Notes: generated by a model from the sequence alone, not told the origin. A stretch of DNA of 16,023 bases from an uncultured Microcaldota archaeon (GCA_903923795.1 CAIXYX010000107.1:1-16023); one strand, 5' to 3'. Counted from the stretch's first letter, positions 1-6,146 are shown. Numbers and translations are program-made.

Positions 1-527
1 ATCGTCCGGCTCACCCGAGAGAAGTCCGTGAAATCGCGGCCTTTAACCTCTTTGTGAAAAAGGAATGGTTCATCAAAGCCGGAGGCTTTGACACTAATTG
101 GTATGGATGTGAAGATATCCATCTCTGCAACAAAATTCTAGCTCATGGTGGCAGGATGTTTTATTCGCCAAAACCACTTGTTTTTCATCACCGTAAAAAT
201 TCTCCGGTCAACACTTTTCTGCAGATTTTTAATATGGCTAAAAAGCGGGCCATGTTGATTCGGCAACGGCCACGTTTTAGGGATTTTCTCTTTTGTCTTC
301 CTTTATTATCCTGTTCTCTCCTGTTCATAGTCCTGTCCAGTATGCTTCTTTCTGGGCGTATACTTGATTTGATGTTTTTAGGGCTGATTTCCTATTTCAT
401 TCTGGTTTTCTACTTCTTGGTGGATGCATTTCACAAAGAGGCATCTGTACTCGCTCCTATCGAGTTGGTGAAATTACATCTGGCGTACGGCCTTGGTGTG
501 TTGTTTGGCTTTATCGAGAAAGACTGA
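1..527 (+). CDS. Family 2 glycosyltransferase, C-terminal part (5' end outside window)
   Basis: The reading frame is open from base 3 to the stop at 525-527, so about 174 C-terminal residues are visible and the start lies off the window. A GTG at 54 is in frame but is not the likely start, because the residues before it (ending AAFNLFVKK) look like normal family sequence. The visible part begins in the acceptor-side region of a GT-A glycosyltransferase, with the typical GGFD...GCEDIHLCNKI block (GED-type motif). It ends with two hydrophobic segments (around FCLPLLSCSLLFIVL and LMFLGLISYFILVFYFLV) that should anchor it in the membrane. Family members transfer a sugar from a nucleotide-sugar onto a growing glycan at the cytoplasmic face. 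The donor and acceptor cannot be read. It is convergent with the methyltransferase on the other strand, 41 bp away, and belongs by context to a surface-glycan cluster. Confidence 0.85.
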   Translation, partial: RPAHPREVREIAAFNLFVKKEWFIKAGGFDTNWYGCEDIHLCNKILAHGGRMFYSPKPLVFHHRKNSPVNTFLQIFNMAKKRAMLIRQRPRFRDFLFCLPLLSCSLLFIVLSSMLLSGRILDLMFLGLISYFILVFYFLVDAFHKEASVLAPIELVKLHLAYGLGVLFGFIEKD

Positions 528-568
528 ATGGACACAATGAGGGATTCGAATTCATTTGCGTTTCGAAC

Positions 569-1327
569 CTATGGCTTTCTGACAACCTTGGCCGCTATAC
601 CTGTCGACTCTTTCTCGAAAACCGCCACAATGCTCAGCCCGAAAGGCAATGCATGGCCCCGGCGGATCAAACGATTCTCCATGCCTAGCGCATGGTCCAT
701 GATAATATATCCGACTCTGCCTCCCTGTTCAAAATCATGTTGTTTGGGGTTTGAGATAATTTTCCTCACCGGCGCGACGATGGGATACAAAACGCCGTTC
801 CAATAGCCCACAAACCGGGGGTGCAATCGGCATCCGTGAGCCAAATCCATCAGGCTCTCCTTCGAATAACGCCGCAGATGCCCGATTTTCTTGTCGTGCT
901 CGCCATAAAGAGACGGATTGGCAGGGACAGTGCAGACGAGGATGCCTTTATCTGCCAGATGGGCATTTGCATTATCAAGCGCTATGTGTGGTTCTGTCAA
1001 ATGCTCCAGTAGGTCTCCCATGATGATTACGTCGTAACGGGTCGTGTGGCGGAATTTGAGTGCATCATCTTGGTATGCATCAAGATTCCGCTGCTTTGAA
1101 ATCTTCACCGCCTGCTCTTGCAAATCGATGCCCTCGAAGCCGATGGCCGGAAATCTGTCAGACAGATATGCCAGATTATTGCCTGGCCCGCAGCCTATCT
1201 CCAGGCATCGTTTGGCGCGGGGGCATGCAAATCTCTCGATCAGATGGCCCATCATCTCCGAACGCCGTCGGACCCATGGGTGGTTCCGATAGAGATACAG
1301 GAAATTGATTTCATCATCGTCTTTCAT
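569..1327 (-). CDS. Class I SAM-dependent methyltransferase
   Basis: A 252-aa protein with a class I methyltransferase fold. Motif I is LEIGCGPGN (residues 42-50), the acidic loop is EGIDL (D68), and a DVIIMGDLLEHL stretch follows as motif II. A long C-terminal part after the Rossmann core (RRYSKESLMDL onward) resembles the methyltransferase_11/12 type often found in glycan and lipid clusters. The start is taken at the ATG at 1327. An in-frame TTG at 1339 would add four residues, but a TATA-like TTTTAA at 1351-1356 lies 24-29 nt upstream of the ATG, which fits a leaderless start there. The gene lies 83 bp downstream of the epimerase on the same strand, so it may have its own promoter and also be read through from upstream. 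The substrate is unknown; a sugar or lipid-linked glycan is the contextual guess. Confidence 0.85.
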   Translation of the reverse strand: MKDDDEINFLYLYRNHPWVRRRSEMMGHLIERFACPRAKRCLEIGCGPGNNLAYLSDRFPAIGFEGIDLQEQAVKISKQRNLDAYQDDALKFRHTTRYDVIIMGDLLEHLTEPHIALDNANAHLADKGILVCTVPANPSLYGEHDKKIGHLRRYSKESLMDLAHGCRLHPRFVGYWNGVLYPIVAPVRKIISNPKQHDFEQGGRVGYIIMDHALGMENRLIRRGHALPFGLSIVAVFEKESTGIAAKVVRKP

Positions 1328-1350
1328 AGATTCAACCAATCAAACCCTGC

Positions 1351-1356
1351 TTAAAA
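1351..1356 (-). promoter_or_regulatory. TATA-like box for the methyltransferase gene
   Basis: On the minus strand this reads TTTTAAG, centred about 27 nt before the ATG at 1327. This is the usual distance for an archaeal TATA box serving a leaderless or near-leaderless transcript. No Shine-Dalgarno sequence is visible before the ATG. Confidence 0.4.
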
Positions 1357-1410
1357 CGGTTACTCTCTCGAGTTGAGCCGACGAAATAATTTGATTACCT
1401 GACGGAAATT

Positions 1411-2610
1411 CTAAGGGGATACTACATCGTCTGGTCCGTTTCCTCTCCGATGGTTCCGCTCCCATTCTTCATGCTCCCATCTCACCAGACTACCTTTGCA
1501 TCCCTCGATCGCATCCAAGATCTGTTGTGCACTGTCTCCATCTCCATATGGATTTTTTGCTGCTCTCATCGTCACATAGTTTTTTTCCACTTCAGTCACG
1601 GCTTGCATGATCCTCTCCACGCTCTGAGGCGGGGCCAGTATATTGGCGCCGGTCTCAACACTTTCGGGTCTGTCGGTCACATATCGGATGGTGATACAAG
1701 GGATATGCAATGCGGATGCCTCTTCCTGCATACTGCCTGAATCAGTACAAATGAATCGGCAGCGATTGATGAAGAACATAATGTGCGGATAAGACGGAAT
1801 CTCTGTGATAAGATGTAATCCTTTCGTTCTCTCCACTTCAGCCTCAAGGCCATGCTCTTTCAGGGCGCTCTGCGTACCTGGCCGCAATGACCACACTACC
1901 TCATAACCATTCTGCGCCAATCGCATGGCCGCCTGTGCTGCGGCCGTGAACCGCTCTTTATCCATCGTCGTTTCCCTGCGGTGGATGGAGAAATAGATGA
2001 GCGGTTTGGAAAAATCAACTTTCCGTTCCGAGAAGAACGCCTGCCCGCTCTCACCGCGCCCGACCGCCCAGCGGGCCGCATCAACGATTGTGTTGCCGAC
2101 CACATGGATTCGATCATCTGGGAATCCTTCGTTCAGCAGATTCTGCTTGTTGGTCTTAGTTGCCGCGAAAAAGATGTCTGATGCTGCATCTGCGCAGCGA
2201 GTGTCCAGCTGTTCCGGGAAAGGCTCATGTGAGAATGTGCGCAAGCCAGCCTCCACATGCCCGACAGAGATGAGGTTGAGATACGCGCTCAGGGCACCGG
2301 CCATCGCTGTGAGGGTATCTCCATGCACCAGAAGGATATCAAGCCCCTTCTCCTTCTTTCGCAGGAGCTGGTCGAGCGATGTTATCATCAGTCCCGTGCG
2401 TTGGGCTGGGCTCTCACACATGCCGATATCCAGCCGATGCTTCGGGGCCGGCAGGTTCATGCTGGCATAAACGCCATCAAACAAGTGGTCTGAATAATGC
2501 TGGCCCGTATGAATGAGGACTGGTGTATGCCCCCTCCGTTCTGACTCCCAATATATTGGGGCCATCTTGATGATATCCGGACGCGTGCCGGTCAGGATTC
2601 CAATTCGCAT
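1411..2610 (-). CDS. wecB: UDP-N-acetylglucosamine 2-epimerase (non-hydrolysing)
   Basis: A 399-aa protein of the usual length for this family. It interconverts UDP-GlcNAc and UDP-ManNAc, supplying ManNAc-type sugars for surface polysaccharide or archaeal N-glycans in the cytoplasm. The N-terminus carries GTRPDIIKMAP with the conserved Lys15. GDT (Asp98), GHVEAGLRT (Glu120), the PFPEQ block (Glu133) and SIHRRE (His210) match the catalytic positions known from bacterial WecB. The C-terminal UDP-binding block TDSGSMQEEA and the RPESVETGANIL segment are also typical; GSM replaces the more common GGI. The start overlaps the end of the upstream glycosyltransferase by 19 bp, so the two are translationally linked in one operon. 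Hydrolysing NeuC-type relatives are an alternative, but the motifs fit the non-hydrolysing branch better. Confidence 0.93.
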   Translation of the reverse strand: MRIGILTGTRPDIIKMAPIYWESERRGHTPVLIHTGQHYSDHLFDGVYASMNLPAPKHRLDIGMCESPAQRTGLMITSLDQLLRKKEKGLDILLVHGDTLTAMAGALSAYLNLISVGHVEAGLRTFSHEPFPEQLDTRCADAASDIFFAATKTNKQNLLNEGFPDDRIHVVGNTIVDAARWAVGRGESGQAFFSERKVDFSKPLIYFSIHRRETTMDKERFTAAAQAAMRLAQNGYEVVWSLRPGTQSALKEHGLEAEVERTKGLHLITEIPSYPHIMFFINRCRFICTDSGSMQEEASALHIPCITIRYVTDRPESVETGANILAPPQSVERIMQAVTEVEKNYVTMRAAKNPYGDGDSAQQILDAIEGCKGSLVRWEHEEWERNHRRGNGPDDVVSP

Positions 2611-3365
2611 GTCTCTCCCTGTGTATTTGTCTGTTTTCTATCTTTGCCCGTTCTCCTTGCGCCGAGCATCATCTTTGCTTTCTCAAAATACAATCCCTGC
2701 ATGAGGTTGAGATAATCCAGAACTTCTTTCAGATTCATCTTGCTTTGCCCTCCCGCGCGCCGGTTGAAGCGGACCTGTACCTGTGCCACACGAAGATTTG
2801 GGCAACGCAGGATAATCTCGGGCAGCAGCTTGAAACCTCTCAAGCACCAAGTCTTGTTTTGGATAATCTGGCTTCTTTTCACCCCGAAAAATCCGCTCAT
2901 CGGGTCCGAGATGTTTCCTGTCACTGGCCAGGAAATCAGGGTGGCACCAGTCGATATGCCTCTGCGGAGGATGCCCATGCTGCGCGCCCGCTCAGGTCCA
3001 TAGCAGCCAATCACCAGCTCCGCCTCTCCTGAGCAGAGCAGCTCAATCATCTTCTCAAAGTTCTCCAAGTCATGTTGCCCATCTGCATCCATCACAAATA
3101 CGTTCTCTGATCCGGCGGCCAGAAATCCGTCCAGAATTGCGGATGCGAGTCCTCGTTTATTTTTGCGAACCATGACTCGTGTGCCAAGCTTTTCAGCCAC
3201 TCTAGCCGTACCATCTGGCGAATCATCATCCACCACTAGAATCTCGTAATGCCGTTTTCCGCATGTCTGTCGGATTGTCTTTATGACCTCTGGTAGACAT
3301 GCGGCCTCATTGCGTGTGGGTAGAATTACCGAGAATTCGTATTCAGCTGCAGGTAATCTTATCAT
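2592..3365 (-). CDS. Dolichyl-phosphate mannosyltransferase-like family 2 glycosyltransferase
   Basis: A 257-aa GT-A glycosyltransferase of the DPM1 type, which transfers a sugar (often mannose or glucose) from a nucleotide donor to a polyprenyl phosphate at the membrane. The sequence shows SVILPTRNE near the N-terminus, DDDSPDGT (46-53), the metal-binding DADGQH (Asp93-Asp95), SDPMSGFF (153-160) and RRAGGQSKM (202-210), all in the expected DPM1 order. There is no C-terminal membrane segment, so it resembles the short soluble or peripheral forms. The ATG at 3365 is preferred. An in-frame TTG at 3410 would add 15 residues, but a TATA-like AATAAAAG (3413-3420, minus strand) would start transcription near 3390, downstream of that TTG. 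It is first in an operon with the epimerase and perhaps the methyltransferase. The exact sugar is not readable. Confidence 0.88.
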   Translation of the reverse strand: MIRLPAAEYEFSVILPTRNEAACLPEVIKTIRQTCGKRHYEILVVDDDSPDGTARVAEKLGTRVMVRKNKRGLASAILDGFLAAGSENVFVMDADGQHDLENFEKMIELLCSGEAELVIGCYGPERARSMGILRRGISTGATLISWPVTGNISDPMSGFFGVKRSQIIQNKTWCLRGFKLLPEIILRCPNLRVAQVQVRFNRRAGGQSKMNLKEVLDYLNLMQGLYFEKAKMMLGARRTGKDRKQTNTQGETCELES

Positions 3366-3412
3366 GAGTTCATCCAAACCATCATTTTTCGCCAATGCTC
3401 TTTCCGCCAACG

Positions 3413-3420
3413 CTTTTATT
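3413..3420 (-). promoter_or_regulatory. Probable TATA box of the glycan operon
   Basis: The minus strand reads AATAAAAG. A transcript starting about 25 nt downstream would begin near 3390 and leave a short leader before the ATG at 3365. This box is part of the 136-bp divergent region between the glycosyltransferase and the regulator. Confidence 0.3.
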
Positions 3421-3455
3421 CCCCCCTGCTAGCGCTAAGAAACTGATATGGGATT

Positions 3456-3475
3456 GGGCCCGGTCGCGATTTGAC
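3456..3475 (-). repeat. Degenerate copy of the tRNA-Lys 3' end (possible attachment-site remnant)
   Basis: Plus strand GGGCCCGGT at 3456-3464 equals 5980-5988, the 3' acceptor stem plus the first T-stem bases of tRNA-Lys. After two or three unmatched bases both copies continue with GATTTGA, the complement of the T-loop (3468-3474 here, 5991-5997 in the tRNA). The orientation is the same. No 5' acceptor strand is found at the distance a tRNA would need, so this is a fragment, not a gene. Confidence 0.45.
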
Positions 3476-3486
3476 TTGGCCAAGTC
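3473..3486. promoter_or_regulatory. Perfect 14-bp palindrome
   Basis: GACTTGG directly followed by CCAAGTC, with no spacer. It abuts the tRNA-like fragment and lies upstream of the regulator's TATA box. It could be an operator or a recombination site. The inner TGGCCAAG also occurs in the complement of the tRNA-Lys D-arm (6066-6073), which may be chance. Confidence 0.4.
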
Positions 3487-3495
3487 GTTTTCATT

Positions 3496-3547
3496 TAGTA
3501 TCAAAAAACATAACCTTTTAATATTATAGTGATATAATTTGATACTA
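3496..3547. promoter_or_regulatory. Operator-like inverted repeat bracketing the regulator's promoter
   Basis: TAGTATCAAA at 3496-3505 and its exact reverse complement TTTGATACTA at 3538-3547 form perfect 10-bp arms 32 bp apart. Between them is the AT-rich TATA region TTTTAATATTATA (3516-3528), 19-31 nt before the ATG at 3547. The right arm runs into the first base of the start codon. A dimeric repressor bound to both arms would cover the TATA box and the start, so autoregulation by the downstream HTH protein is the simplest reading. Confidence 0.6.
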
Positions 3548-4464
3548 TGAAGCTAAGCAAGCGGGAAGCCCAGGTGCTCGACGCCATAGCGGCAGAGAAC
3601 CTCACGTTGAATCAGATAGGAAAAGCTCTGACGATGAAGAAGCCCAACCTGAGCAGATACTCAAGGAAGCTCAAGCGATTGGGTTTGATTACAATCAGCA
3701 AGAAGGGCCGTAACCACGAATTGGGGCTGGAGCAGTCTGTTGGTTTTGGTCTGTCCAGCATCCGGGCCGATTTCCCCCAGCTCAAATTGGCCGATATCCT
3801 CATCGGCTACACTCCGTCCCTTCTCTCATTCATCAAAAACAAGGAGAGCTTCAGAGTCGCCAATATCGATCTGCCCGTGCCTACGACGAAACGGATTCTG
3901 TCTCGATTGAGGAGTCTCGGCATCGTTTCAATGCCAAAGAGAGGGGTATATAGGATAAGAAAGGAAGCTGAACCCGTGGCGGAATTCTGCCGGAACACCC
4001 TCACGATGATGCATCAGGCCGAAGCCAGGGAAGAAATCCAATCTTTGGACCACAGCCTCTTCTCGTTCGACAGCGCAAAAGAATTAGGGGCTGTTTTCGT
4101 CACCATGCGCGAATCCCATCCAAAGCATTATTGGCCGACATTTTATGGCGTGGCGCATAATTACGGCTTGCAGCTTCTGCCATCAGGCCATTTCTATTAT
4201 TCCAACTCCAAACCCGACATCGGAGATGTTATCATCCATACTCTGGCCATACAAAAAGACACTCGAGGCATCATATACGCCTCTGTCATCGCCCTCAAGT
4301 CGAAATACGACGTCCGAAAACTCCTCAAGAAAAGGCAAACATACAATCTAAGCCGGGATTATATACACAGATTTGTGGAGTTCATCTTATCAGATGGGAA
4401 AAAACCTTTCGGGGGCCTGGATTCCTATCATGAACTGAGGTCGGTTGGCTATGGAGCAGTTTGA
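3547..4464 (+). CDS. Two-HTH transcriptional regulator, possibly AbiEi-like antitoxin
   Basis: A 305-aa protein. Residues 1-60 form a winged HTH (MKLSKREAQVLDAI, then LNQIGKALTMKKPNLSRYSRKLKRLGLI as helix-turn-helix). A second HTH-like block lies at about 85-145 (DLPVPTTKRILSRLRSLGIVSMPKRGVYRI). The C-terminal part, about 170-300, is a mixed alpha/beta domain ending in a helical stretch (KYDVRKLLKKRQTYNLSRDYIHRFVEFI). Two DNA-binding units followed by such a domain recall archaeal AbiEi-type antitoxins, which repress their own promoter through inverted repeats. An inverted repeat does flank this promoter. I cannot confirm that family by eye. No intact toxin gene follows; only short protein-like fragments are seen at 4451-4637. 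The start sits at the end of the operator arm, implying a leaderless transcript. Confidence 0.75.
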   Translation: MKLSKREAQVLDAIAAENLTLNQIGKALTMKKPNLSRYSRKLKRLGLITISKKGRNHELGLEQSVGFGLSSIRADFPQLKLADILIGYTPSLLSFIKNKESFRVANIDLPVPTTKRILSRLRSLGIVSMPKRGVYRIRKEAEPVAEFCRNTLTMMHQAEAREEIQSLDHSLFSFDSAKELGAVFVTMRESHPKHYWPTFYGVAHNYGLQLLPSGHFYYSNSKPDIGDVIIHTLAIQKDTRGIIYASVIALKSKYDVRKLLKKRQTYNLSRDYIHRFVEFILSDGKKPFGGLDSYHELRSVGYGAV

Positions 4465-4637
4465 CGCGAAATACAATTTGGATGTGCCTGTAACGGCTTC
4501 GTTCAAAAAGATGATTGGGTAGCATCAATGCGTCGAATTTGTAAATAGAATTCGGATTTGTCCAAAAAGGCGGCGCGCACAAGTTCGACAGTCGTAATCT
4601 GGAATTCATGATGGTTACAATCAGCATGAAAGTGTAA
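4451..4637 (+). pseudogene. Possible remnant of a second gene coupled to the regulator
   Basis: An ATG at 4451 lies inside the last codons of the regulator (14 bp overlap, the spacing typical of coupled two-gene operons). It opens a frame of only 23 codons (MEQFDAKYNLDV...) that stops at 4520-4522. In another frame, 4545-4637 is open for 30 codons and reads EFGFVQKGGAHKFDSRN... before a stop. The KGG block faintly recalls the KGGTAL motif of AbiEii-type nucleotidyltransferase toxins, but this is weak. Two protein-like pieces in different frames suggest a frameshifted, decayed gene. It could equally be non-coding sequence that happens to be open. Confidence 0.25.
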
Positions 4638-4706
4638 AACGTGATGGTTCAAACCATCACAAAACTGTAAAACATGATGATTAACATACACATGTTTTAC
4701 AAAGCA
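4608..4706. repeat. Three degenerate 33-bp tandem units with internal palindromes
   Basis: Units start at 4608, 4641 and 4674. Units 1 and 2 match at 25 of 33 positions, sharing TGATGGTT and TGTAAAAC; unit 3 keeps ATGATGATT but diverges later. Unit 2 begins with a perfect palindrome, GTGATGGTT-CA-AACCATCAC (4641-4660). A second perfect inverted repeat, TGTAAAACATG (4666-4676) with CATGTTTTACA (4691-4701), spans units 2 and 3. The array ends near the TATA-like box of the ATPase gene, so an operator array is likely. Confidence 0.65.
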
Positions 4707-4714
4707 TTAAAAAC
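4705..4714 (+). promoter_or_regulatory. TATA-like box for AAA ATPase 1
   Basis: CATTAAAAAC lies 23-32 nt upstream of the ATG at 4737, the spacing of an archaeal leaderless promoter. It directly follows the 33-bp repeat array and the 11-bp inverted repeat, so proteins bound there would sit against the promoter. Confidence 0.4.
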
Positions 4715-4736
4715 CTTGCGAAGAATATAGAGCTAT

Positions 4737-5966
4737 ATGGAACTGGAACGCCAAAATCCGCACTGGGAGAAAGACCATCTCTACCCCTACGAGAGAAAGA
4801 GGTTCGGCTTCGAGGAGATAAAAAAATCCTCGGACTCCGGACTCGTCACCGCGATGTACGGCTTGCGCCGGGTCGGCAAGACTGTCATCCAAAAACAGCT
4901 CATCAACGAGGCCATCAAAAAAGGCGTTGGGCGGCCGGACATCTTCTACTTCTCGTTTGATGAGAAAACAGCAGATTTCTGGGAGGTCGTCCACGAGTAC
5001 GAGAAACAGATTGGAAAAAAAGTGTCACGCGCCAATTATCTATTCTTCGACGAGATACAGAAAGTCCCCGATTGGGGGGCTAAGGTGAAGACACTCTATG
5101 ACACCTCATCAGCCCATATCGCGGTGAGCGGTTCCAACTCCTCCCTCTTGCGCAAGGGTGGGGAAAGCATGGCCGGGAGGATAAGCGAATTCGTGGTGCC
5201 TGAACTGTCTTTCAAGGAATTCCTGTATTTCAAGGGTCGTGAGGAGCTGTACGCGTCTTCCTTGGAGGAGACCGTCGAGAATGAGTTCTGGGATTTTATC
5301 AAAAAGCCGCTTCCTGAACTGGTAATCAATTCCGCGCTGGACCAAAAAGCCTATGTGGAGACCATAAGCCGGAAAATCATCTTCGAGGATTTGCCTGCCG
5401 TGTTCCCAATTGATGAGCCGGCGCTGCTGTCCACGCTCTTCTCGCTCATCTGCAAAAATCCCGGCATGATGCTGGAGTACAACGCGCTCGCATCGGATTT
5501 GGGGAGGGACCGGCAGACCATCTCGAAATACCTGGATTATCTCCGATATGGATTTCTGGTCAGAAAAGTCTCCAATTACTCCAAAAACCAGCTGACTATG
5601 GAGAAGAAGCTCAAGAAATTCTATCCTGCATTGGCCTGCTTCGCTGATGCGTCCAAAGACAAGGAAGTGGAGACAGTCGTGGCCCAGATGCTGAAAGCCC
5701 GGTATTTCTGGAACTTCTCGAACCGCTATGAGGTGGATTTCGTCTGCCTAAAGCCCCTGTGTGCATACGAAGTGAAATATCAGGAATCCATGACGAAAGG
5801 GGATATGGATGGGTTGGATAGATTCAGAACGCGATTCAAGGAAGCGAGGATCAAATTGGTGACCAAGAAAAAATTCATGGGGACGGTCCCTTATTACCGA
5901 CTCGAGAATTTCCTTGAGGATAATAAACTGCAGCCAACCGTCAGGATTGAGGATCTGCTCCATTAA
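4737..5966 (+). CDS. AAA family ATPase with DUF4143 nuclease-like C-terminus
   Basis: A 409-aa protein of the AAA_14/DUF4143 type. The Walker A motif is GLRRVGKT (42-49), Walker B is LFFDE (Asp105, Glu106), and a sensor-like segment VSGSNSSLL is followed by the family's FKEFLYFKG block. The middle region contains a winged-helix-like stretch (RDRQTISKYLDYLRYGFLV). The C-terminal domain shows EVDFV (Asp334) and YEVKY (Glu345, Lys347), a complete PD-(D/E)xK pattern, so nuclease activity is plausible. Functions in this family are mostly unknown; many members lie in mobile or accessory regions. It is preceded by a 33-bp repeat array and ends 12 bp before the 3' end of tRNA-Lys. It is a distant paralog of the ATPase at 10397-11578. 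Confidence 0.9.
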   Translation: MELERQNPHWEKDHLYPYERKRFGFEEIKKSSDSGLVTAMYGLRRVGKTVIQKQLINEAIKKGVGRPDIFYFSFDEKTADFWEVVHEYEKQIGKKVSRANYLFFDEIQKVPDWGAKVKTLYDTSSAHIAVSGSNSSLLRKGGESMAGRISEFVVPELSFKEFLYFKGREELYASSLEETVENEFWDFIKKPLPELVINSALDQKAYVETISRKIIFEDLPAVFPIDEPALLSTLFSLICKNPGMMLEYNALASDLGRDRQTISKYLDYLRYGFLVRKVSNYSKNQLTMEKKLKKFYPALACFADASKDKEVETVVAQMLKARYFWNFSNRYEVDFVCLKPLCAYEVKYQESMTKGDMDGLDRFRTRFKEARIKLVTKKKFMGTVPYYRLENFLEDNKLQPTVRIEDLLH

Positions 5967-5979
5967 GAGAAGATGATGC

Positions 5980-5999
5980 GGGCCCGGTGGGATTTGAAC
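5980..5999 (-). repeat. tRNA-Lys 3' end matching the distal fragment at 3456
   Basis: This is the intact partner of the degenerate copy at 3456-3475. GGGCCCGGT is shared exactly, then GATTTGA after a 1-nt length difference. It covers the acceptor 3' strand and T-loop, the part usually retained when an element integrates at a tRNA 3' end. Confidence 0.45.
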
Positions 6000-6014
6000 C
6001 CACGGCTTTCTGGT

Positions 6015-6048
6015 GACCTTGGCAGTCCGCACATTCGCGGATTTGTCC
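6015..6048 (-). other. Archaeal tRNA intron (37/38 position)
   Basis: 34 nt beginning GGACAAATCC and ending AAGGTC on the minus strand. TCCGC and GCGGA inside it can form a 5-bp hairpin with a GAATGT loop. The splice ends sit in two 3-nt bulges separated by a 4-bp helix containing one G-U pair, the form recognised by the archaeal splicing endonuclease. The outer intron helix (GACA with TGCC) has an A-C mismatch. Confidence 0.85.
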
Positions 6049-6114
6049 TAAAAGCCAGACACTCTGGCCAAGCTGAGTTACGGGCCCATTGCTGGGTTAT
6101 TCACAATCTGAATG

Positions 6115-6122
6115 TATTTAAG
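6115..6122 (-). promoter_or_regulatory. TATA-like box for tRNA-Lys
   Basis: CTTAAATA on the minus strand lies 28-35 nt upstream of the mature tRNA 5' end, a normal distance for archaeal tRNA transcription with a short leader. It lies back to back with the fibrillarin promoter. Confidence 0.45.
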
Positions 6123-6146
6123 CCGATACGCCCCCCCGCCATTTGC

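Larger units (their letters stand above)
3456..5999. mobile_element. Putative integrated element between tRNA-Lys and a copy of its 3' end
   Basis: The segment lies downstream of the 3' end of tRNA-Lys and is bounded distally by an imperfect copy of that 3' end in the same orientation. This is the geometry left by tRNA-targeting integration. It carries a regulator with its own operator-like repeats, a non-coding decayed stretch with 33-bp repeats, and an AAA ATPase with an intact nuclease-like motif. No integrase is visible, so if real it is a degenerate or non-autonomous element. The flanking match is short (9 + 7 bp with a gap), which limits confidence. Confidence 0.38.
5979..6087 (-). tRNA. 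tRNA-Lys(UUU) with a 34-nt intron
   Basis: Read on the minus strand, the acceptor stem GGGCCCG pairs perfectly with CGGGCCC, followed by discriminator G and no encoded CCA. The D-stem is ACTC/GAGT, the anticodon stem TCTGG/CCAGA, the variable loop AAGCC, and the T-arm GTGGG-TTCAAAT-CCCAC. The anticodon TTT is at 6050-6052. The anticodon loop is split after A37 by an intron at 6015-6048, so the mature tRNA is 75 nt. A bulge-helix-bulge can be drawn: CTTT pairs with AAGG, with 3-nt bulges TAG and TCA, and cuts after TA and TC give exactly these ends. GGGCCCG acceptor stems are usual for archaeal tRNA-Lys. It is divergent from fibrillarin. Confidence 0.95.

Noticed and set aside
528..806. 92-codon plus-strand frame right after the glycosyltransferase stop
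   Set aside because: It lies antisense to the methyltransferase C-terminus, which has clear family motifs; the frame's protein shows no recognisable features.
3456..3530. A second complete tRNA gene near 3456 on the minus strand
   Set aside because: The acceptor 3' strand and T-loop match tRNA-Lys, but the T-stem does not pair and no matching 5' acceptor strand is found at tRNA distance; it is at most a fragment.
4503..4691. Minus-strand 62-codon frame with an 11-residue repeat
   Set aside because: The repetition follows from the 33-bp DNA period; there is no promoter or ribosome site and the frame looks like a shadow of the repeat array.
4608..4706. CRISPR array
   Set aside because: Only three diverged units without separate unique spacers, the repeats abut each other, and no cas genes are present.
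4674..4736. Box C/D guide RNA starting at ATGATGA
   Set aside because: A C-box-like ATGATGA is present, but no CTGA D box follows at a suitable distance; it is part of the 33-bp repeat.
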